From Verrucomicrobia bacterium UBA1211 (GTDB taxonomy: Bacteria; Verrucomicrobiota; Kiritimatiellia; RFP12; UBA1067): DNA of 8,162 nt. Below are positions 1-6,704 of this stretch, in pieces (position 1 is the first letter of the stretch; each line of letters opens with the position of its first letter). The notes under the pieces were generated by a model that ran no database searches, was not told the origin of the DNA, and saw only the letters and a list, made by a program, of their open reading frames with translations. The stretch spans positions 1-8,162 of the forward strand of contig DBXN01000040.1 of assembly GCA_002309585.1 (NCBI GenBank), read 5' to 3'. Position numbers and translations under genes: made by a program.

Positions 1-132
1 GAAGACCTCACGGACTGGGACAATGCAGTCGAGATGCCGGTCGACGTCGTCACGGGGATTTGCTATCCCAACTTCGACCCAATCCCCGCCAAGATGTTCT
101 TCAGGTACAGCATCATCTTCGGCGACGATTAA
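1..132 (+). CDS. 3' end of an unidentified gene (partial)
   Basis: The first reading frame is open from the left edge through 43 codons and ends at TAA (130-132). The visible C-terminus runs from EDLTDWDNAV to RYSIIFGDD and mixes acidic and aromatic residues. I see no domain motif and do not recognise the family. GC-rich codon choice (GTC, ATC, GCC, AAG) matches the chromosomal genes to the right and not the AT-rich patch that follows, so this is probably resident sequence at the edge of that patch. No clear terminator hairpin with a T-run follows the stop. The start and most of the gene lie outside the window. Confidence 0.6.
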   Translation, partial: EDLTDWDNAVEMPVDVVTGICYPNFDPIPAKMFFRYSIIFGDD

Positions 133-214
133 CTCCGCGCGCGCGAGTTTCCAGTGCAACGGCTGGAGGCATAGCGTTTCGCGGTTGGCAGTTTAGGCGG
201 GCTTCAGCATGAGG

Positions 215-243
215 TTGAAAACGTCAGACGTTGTCTGTATACT
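215..243 (+). promoter_or_regulatory. sigma70-type promoter with palindromic spacer
   Basis: A -35 box TTGAAA (215-220) and a -10 box TATACT (238-243) each match the consensus at five of six positions and are separated by exactly 17 bp. The last part of the spacer is a perfect dyad, CAGAC-GTT-GTCTG (225-237), abutting the -10 box. A second dyad, CTTTC-TTGT-GAAAG (242-255), covers the expected transcription start. Transcription would begin near 250 and run into the strong ribosome binding site at 263-271. The dyads could be an operator; that is inference. Confidence 0.6.
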
Positions 244-274
244 TTCTTGTGAAAGCAAAAACAAGGAGGTGTAC

Positions 275-373
275 ATGAACACAAAGAAATCCAAGCGAGT
301 CCCACCCGGGACGCCCGGATATCACCGTCTGACATTGGAAAAGCGTATCATAATTTGGACGTTATGTATGTGA
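275..373 (+). pseudogene. truncated IS30-like transposase N-terminus (32 codons)
   Basis: ATG at 275 is preceded by a near-ideal ribosome binding site, AAGGAGGTG (263-271), and by a strong promoter. The 32-residue product begins MNTKKSKRVPPGTPGYHRLT and continues LEKRIII before TGA at 371-373. A basic lead followed by Y-x-R-L-T-L-E-x-R resembles the start of IS30-family transposases, where an 'LT.EER' helix precedes the N-terminal helix-turn-helix; this is my recognition from memory. Nothing in the three frames downstream continues the helix-turn-helix or supplies a DDE domain, so if the assignment is right only the head of the gene remains. No terminal inverted repeat pair was found. Alternatively it is a real small basic peptide or a leader for the gene at 390. 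Confidence in the IS30 origin is modest; the ORF and its signals are plain. Confidence 0.4.
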
Positions 374-793
374 ATTTCTGGAGACTCAAATGAAGATGAC
401 GAATCATAATCGTGCTGCCTGGATGGCGAAATTGTTATTGCCATTGATATCATCACTTTCAGGCGGTTGCATTACAAACAATCAGGAAGCGAATATTGAT
501 GTTGTTATCGATCGCATCCTTTCAGAAAACCTTAAGGAGTGCGCATTGGTTAGAGTTACGGATGTGCGGTATGTGAGAAGTAACTATAATCCAAACCTTA
601 AAACAAACAATGTTGTGCGAATCATTGACGGTAGCGTAGAGTGTGCCCTGTCGAAATCAATAGCAACTAAATTCCCTGTTGGAACCCCTGTTCGCGACGT
701 AGAACTGGTTGATGATGTCACTTCAACGCAAAAAATCCTGAGAAAGATGGGGGATTCTGATTCTGTGCCATTAACTTATAGCCTACTTACGCT

Positions 794-800
794 TTTTTTG
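794..800 (+). other. slippery heptamer T-TTT-TTG at the first frameshift
   Basis: In the frame of the 390 start the codons are CTT TTT TTG. The heptamer T TTT TTG fits the X-XXY-YYZ pattern used for -1 ribosomal frameshifting, and a -1 slip leads directly into the open frame starting GAT GAA at 800. No convincing downstream stem-loop or pseudoknot was seen. The same T7 run is also a natural site for a one-base deletion or a base-calling error, which I consider at least as likely. Confidence 0.45.
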
Positions 801-1545
801 ATGAAATCTCTGTCCCTGATGGAACTAAACTCACACATATTCCCGGATGCATTTATCCTGCGCTTTTCTACTGGATGGGTTGCGAATTCTACAATCAAGA
901 ATTGCCAATAACAGAACAGCAGATTTTAGATGCCTTTCGGAAGAAGGCGATTGCCCCCTGTCATTACACTGGGTTTGACAACTTTACGAGGAGTGTGCTA
1001 CAGGTTCCTTCAGGAGAGACCAACGCAGTATATTATGCAGGTTCGGTTGATGGGAACGTCATTCTAGTTCATTTTGCATCGTCAAAAGTAAACAAGTGGA
1101 ATGTCGGTCGCGCAAATATCAATCAATCCATTGCAATGCCATATACGGAGGACAGAAGCAAGTGGATATTGTTGAAGGATACTGGAGATGGATGCTTCCG
1201 CCATTGGGATTGGCACAAGGAGATCATCGATTTTATCCAGATGATTCCTCAAAGCTCTGCCATTGTCAGTCCGAATTCGTCATGGTTGCAGGTGGACGAT
1301 TCCGGCAATTTTCTTTGGTTGATAAATGACTATACCATAGTTGAGGCTTTGTACGAAACTTTGAAAAAAGGCGATAGAATATGTACTGTACAGTTATACG
1401 ATACAAATAGGAACGAGGAGAATCGCATCATAGCGGAGATGCGCAAAAGTGGCAAAAAACGTATAAGACACCATACTTCAGCATCCAAAGAATTATGTTA
1501 TGTACATTGGGACAACGGAAAGTTTATGCAGATTCCTGAATCCCA

Positions 1546-1556
1546 AGGAGAATCGG
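1546..1556 (+). other. second frameshift site in the broken lipoprotein gene
   Basis: The second segment reads IPESQGE up to 1552 and then degenerates to SAFSLTM before its stop at 1607-1609. The frame one base back is open only from 1540 (preceded by TGA at 1537-1539) and reads IGFFIDDE from 1552. Adding one A to the GAA at 1550-1552 would give the continuous sequence QGEIGFFIDDE, so a one-base loss there is the simplest explanation. It does not sit on a canonical slippery heptamer, which weakens a programmed-shift reading for the whole gene. Confidence 0.5.
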
Positions 1557-1725
1557 CTTTTTCATTGACGATGAGATTGTCGCTCCTTTCGCGGTCGCAT
1601 GGAACATGACGTACGATGAGTTGTTTGATTTCGATGAAGATGTCGCCATCCGTGCCTATAGAGAGCGTGCAGAACAGTTGTCCGCCCAAGCCCGGAGTGG
1701 CAGCAAATGAACTATTGGATTGCCT

Positions 1726-1730
1726 AGGAG
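1726..1730 (+). promoter_or_regulatory. ribosome binding site fixing the start at 1736
   Basis: AGGAG lies five bases before ATG 1736. The same frame is open back to 1616, but that earlier ATG has no such site and overlaps the coding tail of the preceding gene, so this site decides the start. Confidence 0.6.
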
Positions 1731-1735
1731 TGATT

Positions 1736-2086
1736 ATGAACAAAGTAATTCAGGGATTCCGCTACAGCGTATTGGCATTAATCGCTATTCCAGTTCTTCT
1801 GCTCTTGGTAAAGAGTGCTCATTGGTGGTGGTTGTGCTGTAATTATGAGCCAGACAAATTATGCCTTGTTACAGCGGACGATGTTGTTGTTAAAGCGGGC
1901 GATCACGACGTCCATCTTCCTAAAGGCTTGGTTCTTTACCCTGTAAATGAGCGAGAAACAAACGATGAATGTTATCCTGGTGGACATTATAAAATCTATG
2001 TAACCCTGGAGACGGACGGCTCGAATTTGAACTCCATAGAATGTCCTAGAGGTATGACAAATCTCATTTATCAGTTAAAAAAGTGA
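1736..2086 (+). CDS. small single-pass membrane protein, unknown function
   Basis: The 116-residue product starts MNKVIQGFRY, has one hydrophobic segment at about residues 9-26 (SVLALIAIPVLLLLV) and then a tryptophan/cysteine cluster, SAHWWWLCC, at about 27-35. The remaining 80 or so residues are polar. With few positive charges after the segment and K/R before it, the positive-inside rule puts the C-terminal domain outside the cytoplasm. That domain has three more cysteines (in KLCLV, DECYP and IECPR), which could form disulfides. The start lies 25 bp after the stop of the broken upstream gene, so the two probably formed an operon. AT-rich codons set it apart from the flanking chromosomal genes. 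No known family is recognised. It appears intact. Confidence 0.6.
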   Translation: MNKVIQGFRYSVLALIAIPVLLLLVKSAHWWWLCCNYEPDKLCLVTADDVVVKAGDHDVHLPKGLVLYPVNERETNDECYPGGHYKIYVTLETDGSNLNSIECPRGMTNLIYQLKK

Positions 2087-2096
2087 CCGAGAAGGG

Positions 2097-2183
2097 ATGG
2101 AGTGCGGCGAAACTATCAAGAAAACTACCGAGAAAACTAACAAGAAAATCCGAGGCAAAGGTGGGCATTGGGAGGTAGTCTAA
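2097..2183 (+). pseudogene. C-terminal remnant of a winged-helix (RecG-like/AlbA_2-type) regulator
   Basis: The frame from ATG 2097 to TAA 2181-2183 encodes 28 residues: MECGETIKKTTEKTNKK, then IRGKGGHWEVV. Repeated 'EKTTEKT' linkers followed by a winged-helix domain and a tail like 'GPxKGGHWEVI' are, as I recall them, typical of the C-terminal part of AlbA_2/RecG-like putative transcriptional regulators and some Fic proteins. Here linker and tail are joined directly, so the winged-helix domain of roughly 50-60 residues would have been deleted. The frame is open upstream only to the TAA at 2076-2078, inside the end of the preceding gene, so the N-terminal part is missing too. The ATG is not a convincing start: the purines GAGAAGGG directly abut it. 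I infer a non-functional scrap. Confidence 0.45.
2112..2147 (+). repeat. three tandem 12-bp repeats
   Basis: ACTATCAAGAAA, ACTACCGAGAAA and ACTAACAAGAAA follow one another without gaps (2112-2123, 2124-2135, 2136-2147). The consensus ACTAnCnAGAAA encodes the four-residue unit T-x-K/E-K, i.e. the KTTEK-type linker of the regulator remnant. Confidence 0.75.
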
Positions 2184-2382
2184 TCCGCCGCGTGGGGCGA
2201 CACTCTGGGCCGCTGGCCGTGTTGCCTTACTTGGGATGAGCCGGAATCATCCGAAATCCCATCTACGCGAAAAGCCGAACTTCTTCGCGCAGACGTACAT
2301 CGGAGACCGTTCAGCATGAAGAATGAATATTCTTGACGCTTCCGGTCTCATCACGTTACTGATTCTGACACGCGGCACAGAC
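2184..2382. other. intergenic junction, no gene seen
   Basis: About 200 bp separate the regulator remnant from the stop of the giant minus-strand gene. GC content rises again here. Frames in both directions are short and have no ribosome binding site. The only dyad of note is AAGAAT-GAAT-ATTCTT (2319-2334), which lacks a G+C-rich stem and a T-run, so I do not call it a terminator. The right boundary of the AT-rich patch probably falls near the start of this stretch. Confidence 0.4.
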
Positions 2383-5300
2383 CTACTTGAAGATAAGGAC
2401 GGTGCCGGAGCGGGAGAGGTAGAGCCCATCGCCGCGGGTGACCAGCTGCAAGTCTCTCCCCTGAAGGTCGAGTTTCCACTGGGTCACGTAGTCGGGGATC
2501 TCAGACCACTTGATCAGCTGCTCGTCGCCCTTGACCTCACGGTCGCCGAGATAGACGGTCACGGTTGTTCCGGGCGAATAAATCAGTTCACCTGAAGCCT
2601 CCGCGTCCCACGGCTGGGTCATGCCGCTGACATCGATACCCGCGCCGGGACCTGAAAGCATGACGTTCGGCAAGGTTGCGCTGTCAGGCCGGTAAGTCCC
2701 GAGGACCGTGATGAGCGAAGTTCCGCCCGCGATCCCGCCGCTGAAGACGAGATTCGAGACCGAGAAGGTCTGGGCGACGTTGATCAGACCGTTGACCCCC
2801 ACATCCAGCGTCCAGTCGTTTCCGCGCGAGGGATTCTTCCGGAAGTCCAACGTCCCCTGCTCCACGGCGATCGTACCTGTGCCGGTGATGTCAACGTTAA
2901 CCATCCAGAAGTTGGCCTGGGTACAGAGCCGCATCGTATGGGGGCCAAGATCCAGACGGGAAGGCTTGTAACTCGGCGCAAGGATACCGTAGTTGGCGGT
3001 GCCGCACACGAGGGCGTTCGTGGTGAGGGTGATCTGGACGATCTGGCATTTATTGTCCGCCATCGCGCCGCCCCGGTTCGCAAGCGCGCCGCAGAGGAAG
3101 GGATCACTGTCCCCCTGCTGGCCCGCAAGCACAACGCTCAAAGTCGCATCGTAAACCCCGTTCATGTCGAGCTGGCCGCCGTCATGCACGATGACCAAGT
3201 TGTTCGCATGGGGTTCCTCCTCGGTATTGAGGGTATACGGATTGCCGGAGACCGCCGTGACGCCCGAGAGGCAGTAGCGGCCCTCATACACATTCACCGT
3301 ACCCCTCGAAGCGTTATTCACCCGCATGTACGCCGTGAAGTCCTGACCGTACTTATTGACGATCCCGTTGCCGGAGTAGGTTCCGGCGATCGTGACATCG
3401 ATGTCCCTCGGGGAAGTGATGTCGATCACGCCGTTGTTCTCAATCGTCTGGAATGTCGCACTCCGGAAGGTCTCAAAACAACCATTCGGCCCGATCCGGA
3501 GCTGGGCACTGGAAGCGTTCATCGAGCCCTTATCCAGCAGAAGGGTCCCTTCCTCGATTGAGACGGTACCGGAACCGCTCACACTCACGCCATCGCCCGA
3601 AGCGAGAGCGAAGATGTTTGTCCCGGTCTTCGTGAGGGTATGGTCGCCAAGTGCCAACGAGAGGGTTCCGGCGTGGCCGCGCGCCACGAGGGCGAAGGCG
3701 TTGTCCGCACGGACCACCGCGTCATCCGACAACGCCAGACCGTAGAATTGAGAGAAGTCCGTATTCAAATTCGCGCCGGAGTTGAAGAGCGCGCCGGAGA
3801 CGGTCTCGTCGTCCCAATCGAATCCCCCGCCCGCCAAGTTCAGGTAGTAGTTCATATCGGGCCTTCCCGCGGAATCGAACGCGCCGCCCGCCTCAACCGT
3901 GATAACGTTTCCGGCGACCATCTGGCCGAACGCACCGCAGTACACGCCGTCCACCACCGTGCGGGAGGCGCCCGCCTTCGCAGTCGCGCCGCTCCGGATG
4001 AGGGTTCCGCCCTTGTACGTGCTGAATTGATCCAGAATGACCGTTCCACTCACGATTTCGATCCGTCCATTGGAGGTCGAGCCGATCGCCGCCGAGAAGG
4101 TCTGCTCAACGCCCGGCTCACCCACAAGACGCAAAACGGAGTCGTGGCCGAGCATGACCGCCGTACAGTTGAACGAGGCGATCGGGATGGTCGCGCTCGC
4201 GCCGTCCGCGATGGCGAGGGTTCCCGCCGTCAGCGACATGCCGGAATCGGGCTGCCCGAGGGTGAAAACGATCTCGGCATTCTGCCCGAGGGTGATCTGT
4301 CCGAACTGCTGGCTCCGCCAAATCTCAACCGTGGCTGAACCCCTATCCCCGGCGAGAACCGAGACGTCCGATCCCTCTGGCGGGGTCGATCCCGTAGACC
4401 AGTGTACCGCCGAATCAAACGACCGGTCGTTTCCTTCGACGGGCGACCAGACCGCCGAGTCGGTCCCAGGCAGAACAGCCATTTCAGGGCGTCCGATTCC
4501 GACCTCTGTACCATCTTCCGCGACAAACCGGATCACGCCGCCTTCCAGCACTTCGGCCACCGACGTGTAACCGGAGTGGATCAGTGCGTCGGAGACGGTA
4601 ATGACCAACGTCCCGCCATTCGCCACGGCAAGAAACGCCTCTTCGCCGCTCACGGCATGCAACACGCCCGCATCCAGCACAAGCCGGTCGCCGCCCGCAA
4701 ACTGATCGGGCACAAGGCTGATGGAAGCGTCCGCCACATCTGACGGCACCTTCACGGAGGCATAACCCGTCTCCGGCAATTCCAACGTCACATTCGACGC
4801 GAACGTGACATTCGGGCCGAGCGGCTGGATGCTGGCACCGTCCGCAAGCCTCAGGAAACCGCCCGCGCCGTTGGCGCGCATCGCCCCGTCCAGGGCGATT
4901 GCCCCGCCGGAGGCAACGGTCAGCGTCTGCCCTGCGGCGAGCGTGGTTGTCCCGGTGAAAGCGGTGGTACCGGTCAGGGTGATCGGGACGGTACCCGCCC
5001 GCACGAACCCGATGTTGGAGAAGGCCTGCGTCCCGCCGAAGACAAACGCCGCGCAAGGCACCGCGACCGCCGCGTTATAAGGCAAGAGGCCGTTCAGGTC
5101 GCCATTGAAGACGAGCGTGCTCGCGCTGTTCGGCTGGATGTTCGCGGTGCTTGTGTCTGTAACGGGGGTAAAGCCGTTGAATGTGACCGCTCCGGAGACC
5201 CCGCTCACATTCCAGAACGTCGCTGTGGGAGGCACGACGCCATCCGCCCGCGAGAAGGTGACACCGTTTCCGGCCGCCGCCTCGACAACAAATGAATGCA

Positions 5301-6444
5301 CGTTGACCGGCGTGTCGAAGGTAAGTGTGGGATCGGCCCCGGTCACAACGATGGTCACATCCAGCAACGCGTTGTTAACCGCATTGGCGTTGCCCGTCAT
5401 CGCGCTCCAACTCTTCGAGCTGTCCAACACATAGGTCATCGCGTCGGTGGCGCTCGCCTCAAGCCCCGCGACGCCATACCCGCCCTCGATCGGCGTAGTT
5501 GCGATATTGCTGTTATTGCCCAGATAGTTCCCCTCGGCATCCACAAACGGGTCACCCAGCGCGACCGAACCCGACACCGTCATATAGCGCGCCGCGATCA
5601 CCTGCGCGTAAACGCCGCCCTCGCCGTTGGTCAGCTCCACGATCGGGCACTTCAGATACCGGTCATCCAGCAGCTGCATCTCCAGCCGGATTTTCGTGGC
5701 GACGCCATCCTCATAGGTGATGAACTTATTCTGCGCCTCGACGCGCGTGTATTTCACAGGGAAAATCGAGCTGCCCGCGGTAATGCCGGAGAACCGGTAA
5801 TTCTTGATATCGTCCACCCGAAGCACCGGCGATCCCGCGGGATTCTTGAAAACCAGCATCGGCGCGGCTTTCGGAATCCACAGCATCGCGTTAAAGGCGC
5901 AGACGCCATACCCGCCGCCCTCATATTCCGTGGCGACAGACCCCGCCGTGTAGTTGAACGACAGGTCGCCGCTCTCGGAAATGCTCACGAAATCAGTATC
6001 CGTAAGCGTTCCACCCGACCGATACCCCGAGAAGACCGCCTGGGCGTACACCCCGCCCTCGCCCTGCGTCAGTTTGATGACCACGCCCTTGATCAGATTC
6101 GAATCATTGATCGTGATCTCCACCACCAGAAACTGAAGGATTCCGCCCGCGTCGCGGTAGGCATGGGTGAAATAAGAACGGACATTGCCCTTCCCGGAAA
6201 TCCAGGCACCGCACATCCAGCCACCGAACATCAGCGGCTCCAGCTCCTCCAGCGTCGCGCCCTCGAACGCGAGTGTCGGCGTGGTCGGGACGTAGGACAT
6301 ATTCCCCGTTGTGTAGGTGTCGAACACACCGAAGACATAACCGGGTGTCGAATACACATTCTGCAACGCAGACACTTCCAACGCACCACACACGGTCAAC
6401 GCAACCGCCAGCACCTTACCGAAAAAAGAGACCGATCGCTTCAT
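2383..6444 (-). CDS. giant secreted beta-helix protein with autotransporter-associated (PATR-like) repeats
   Basis: A 1,353-residue product. AAGGAG (6452-6457) lies seven bases before the ATG at 6444. Residues 1-26 form a Sec signal peptide (KR, hydrophobic core, VSA cleavage motif). Residues about 72-187 and 217-335 are two diverged copies of one domain. From about 410 to 1290 the chain is rich in G, T, S, V and A with short beta-strand units such as LGDHTLTKTGTNIF, GSGTVSIEEGTLLL and GTGTIAVEQGTLDF, the pattern of PATR (autotransporter-associated beta-strand) repeats that stack into a right-handed beta helix. The last 60 or so residues end in GDGLYLSRSGTVLIFK. There is no C-terminal outer-membrane barrel, PEP-CTERM or LPXTG motif, so the anchoring route is unknown. 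It stands alone with its own promoter. The likely role is surface structure or adhesion, perhaps glycan or host contact; function is inferred from the repeat class only. Confidence 0.85.
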   Translation of the reverse strand: MKRSVSFFGKVLAVALTVCGALEVSALQNVYSTPGYVFGVFDTYTTGNMSYVPTTPTLAFEGATLEELEPLMFGGWMCGAWISGKGNVRSYFTHAYRDAGGILQFLVVEITINDSNLIKGVVIKLTQGEGGVYAQAVFSGYRSGGTLTDTDFVSISESGDLSFNYTAGSVATEYEGGGYGVCAFNAMLWIPKAAPMLVFKNPAGSPVLRVDDIKNYRFSGITAGSSIFPVKYTRVEAQNKFITYEDGVATKIRLEMQLLDDRYLKCPIVELTNGEGGVYAQVIAARYMTVSGSVALGDPFVDAEGNYLGNNSNIATTPIEGGYGVAGLEASATDAMTYVLDSSKSWSAMTGNANAVNNALLDVTIVVTGADPTLTFDTPVNVHSFVVEAAAGNGVTFSRADGVVPPTATFWNVSGVSGAVTFNGFTPVTDTSTANIQPNSASTLVFNGDLNGLLPYNAAVAVPCAAFVFGGTQAFSNIGFVRAGTVPITLTGTTAFTGTTTLAAGQTLTVASGGAIALDGAMRANGAGGFLRLADGASIQPLGPNVTFASNVTLELPETGYASVKVPSDVADASISLVPDQFAGGDRLVLDAGVLHAVSGEEAFLAVANGGTLVITVSDALIHSGYTSVAEVLEGGVIRFVAEDGTEVGIGRPEMAVLPGTDSAVWSPVEGNDRSFDSAVHWSTGSTPPEGSDVSVLAGDRGSATVEIWRSQQFGQITLGQNAEIVFTLGQPDSGMSLTAGTLAIADGASATIPIASFNCTAVMLGHDSVLRLVGEPGVEQTFSAAIGSTSNGRIEIVSGTVILDQFSTYKGGTLIRSGATAKAGASRTVVDGVYCGAFGQMVAGNVITVEAGGAFDSAGRPDMNYYLNLAGGGFDWDDETVSGALFNSGANLNTDFSQFYGLALSDDAVVRADNAFALVARGHAGTLSLALGDHTLTKTGTNIFALASGDGVSVSGSGTVSIEEGTLLLDKGSMNASSAQLRIGPNGCFETFRSATFQTIENNGVIDITSPRDIDVTIAGTYSGNGIVNKYGQDFTAYMRVNNASRGTVNVYEGRYCLSGVTAVSGNPYTLNTEEEPHANNLVIVHDGGQLDMNGVYDATLSVVLAGQQGDSDPFLCGALANRGGAMADNKCQIVQITLTTNALVCGTANYGILAPSYKPSRLDLGPHTMRLCTQANFWMVNVDITGTGTIAVEQGTLDFRKNPSRGNDWTLDVGVNGLINVAQTFSVSNLVFSGGIAGGTSLITVLGTYRPDSATLPNVMLSGPGAGIDVSGMTQPWDAEASGELIYSPGTTVTVYLGDREVKGDEQLIKWSEIPDYVTQWKLDLQGRDLQLVTRGDGLYLSRSGTVLIFK
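5440..5796 (-). repeat. N-terminal domain, copy 2 (about residues 217-335)
   Basis: This copy has TYEDG (243-247), LTNGEGGVYAQ (271-281), DPF (298-300) and IEGGYGV (319-325), parallel to the first copy. GEGGVYAQ is identical in both copies and the remainder is diverged, so the duplication is old. Confidence 0.6.
5884..6231 (-). repeat. N-terminal domain, copy 1 (about residues 72-187)
   Basis: This copy contains the landmarks AYRDAGG (95-101), LTQGEGGVYAQ (125-135), D-F (150-152) and EGGGYGV (175-181). The same landmarks in the same order recur about 146 residues later, which marks an internal duplication. I cannot name the domain; the long beta strands suggest a compact beta fold at the tip of the helix. 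Confidence 0.6.
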
Positions 6445-6485
6445 TCTCCGACTCCTTTCTTATGCCACCTACAACGAATAAAGGG

Positions 6486-6513
6486 ATTTTAGCAAATCGG
6501 GCGCGATTTGCAA
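6486..6513 (-). promoter_or_regulatory. predicted promoter of the giant gene with an operator-like dyad
   Basis: Read on the minus strand, TTGCAA (6508-6513) and TAAAAT (6486-6491) are 16 bp apart and resemble sigma70 -35 and -10 boxes, with four and five of six matches. Transcription would start near 6479, giving a leader of about 35 bases. A perfect 8-bp inverted repeat, GCAAATCG-GGCG-CGATTTGC (6492-6511), fills the entire spacer and overlaps the -35 box, a position suited to repressor binding. Confidence 0.5.
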
Positions 6514-6639
6514 AGGGGTTAAAATGGCGCGAAGCGTTTTCAAGAACGGCAGGTGTGCGCGGGCGAGTTAGCCCGCACGGACAAGAAAAGTTGTTTTCAT
6601 CCCTAACTTCGATGGTGAATGGCGCCCAGCACTCTCCCG

Positions 6640-6685
6640 AAAAACGGAGGCGGCCCGACGCTTACGCCCGGGCCGCCTCCGTTTT
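6640..6685 (-). terminator. rho-independent terminator after nagB
   Basis: A perfect 17-bp stem pairs 6641-6657 with 6669-6685 (GGAGGCGGCCCG against CGGGCCGCCTCC, flanked by A4 and T4) around an 11-base loop. On the minus strand it is followed by five T (complement of 6640-6644). It lies 20 bp past the nagB stop and should end the pnp-nagB transcript. The symmetric A/T flanks would also let it act on plus-strand transcripts, though no plus-strand gene precedes it. Confidence 0.85.
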
Positions 6686-6704
6686 CAATCGGGAATCAGA
6701 TCGC

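Larger units (their letters stand above)
390..1710 (+). pseudogene. putative lipoprotein gene broken by two -1 frameshifts (about 440 codons when joined)
   Basis: The gene reads in three successive frames: 390 to about 800, about 800 to about 1552, and 1552 to TGA at 1708-1710. Start ATG 390 has GGAG at 380-383. The N-terminus is hydrophobic (LLLPLI, residues 15-20) and ends in LSGGC (23-27), an atypical lipobox, so a lipoprotein is possible. The first shift falls at a run of seven T (793-799). Beyond it the new frame, open from 782, gives sensible protein (DEISVPDGTK). The second lies near 1549-1554. The frame beyond it gives GFFIDDEIVAPFAVAWN and a charged tail ending SAQARSGSK. Each break is repaired by one extra base in a short homopolymer. 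The ATG at 875 inside the second segment has no ribosome binding site, which argues against a separate gene. I recognise no family. Decay, sequencing indels or, less likely, programmed frameshifting could explain the breaks. Confidence 0.6.

Noticed and set aside
875..1609. A separate gene starting at ATG 875
   Set aside because: There is no ribosome binding site, the frame is already open and sensible from 782, and it overlaps the preceding frame. It is better explained as the middle segment of a frameshifted gene.
1616..1735. An earlier start for the small membrane protein
   Set aside because: This stretch overlaps the coding tail of the previous gene in another frame and has no ribosome binding site, whereas ATG 1736 has AGGAG at proper spacing.
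2319..2334. The hairpin AAGAAT-GAAT-ATTCTT as a terminator of the giant gene
   Set aside because: The stem is short and AT-only in the main, with no T-run after it on either strand.
5296..6492. A 398-codon plus-strand open frame opposite the giant gene, and smaller plus-strand frames at 2938-3561 and 3640-4338
   Set aside because: They are rich in Arg, His and Pro, have no good ribosome binding sites, and exist because the opposite GC-rich gene lacks stop codons in the complementary frames. The minus-strand frame has a signal peptide and coherent repeats.
6559..6576. The hairpin GCGGGC-GAGTTA-GCCCGC upstream of the giant gene
   Set aside because: It has a 6-bp stem without a T-run, lies outside the predicted promoter, and could be chance in GC-rich sequence.
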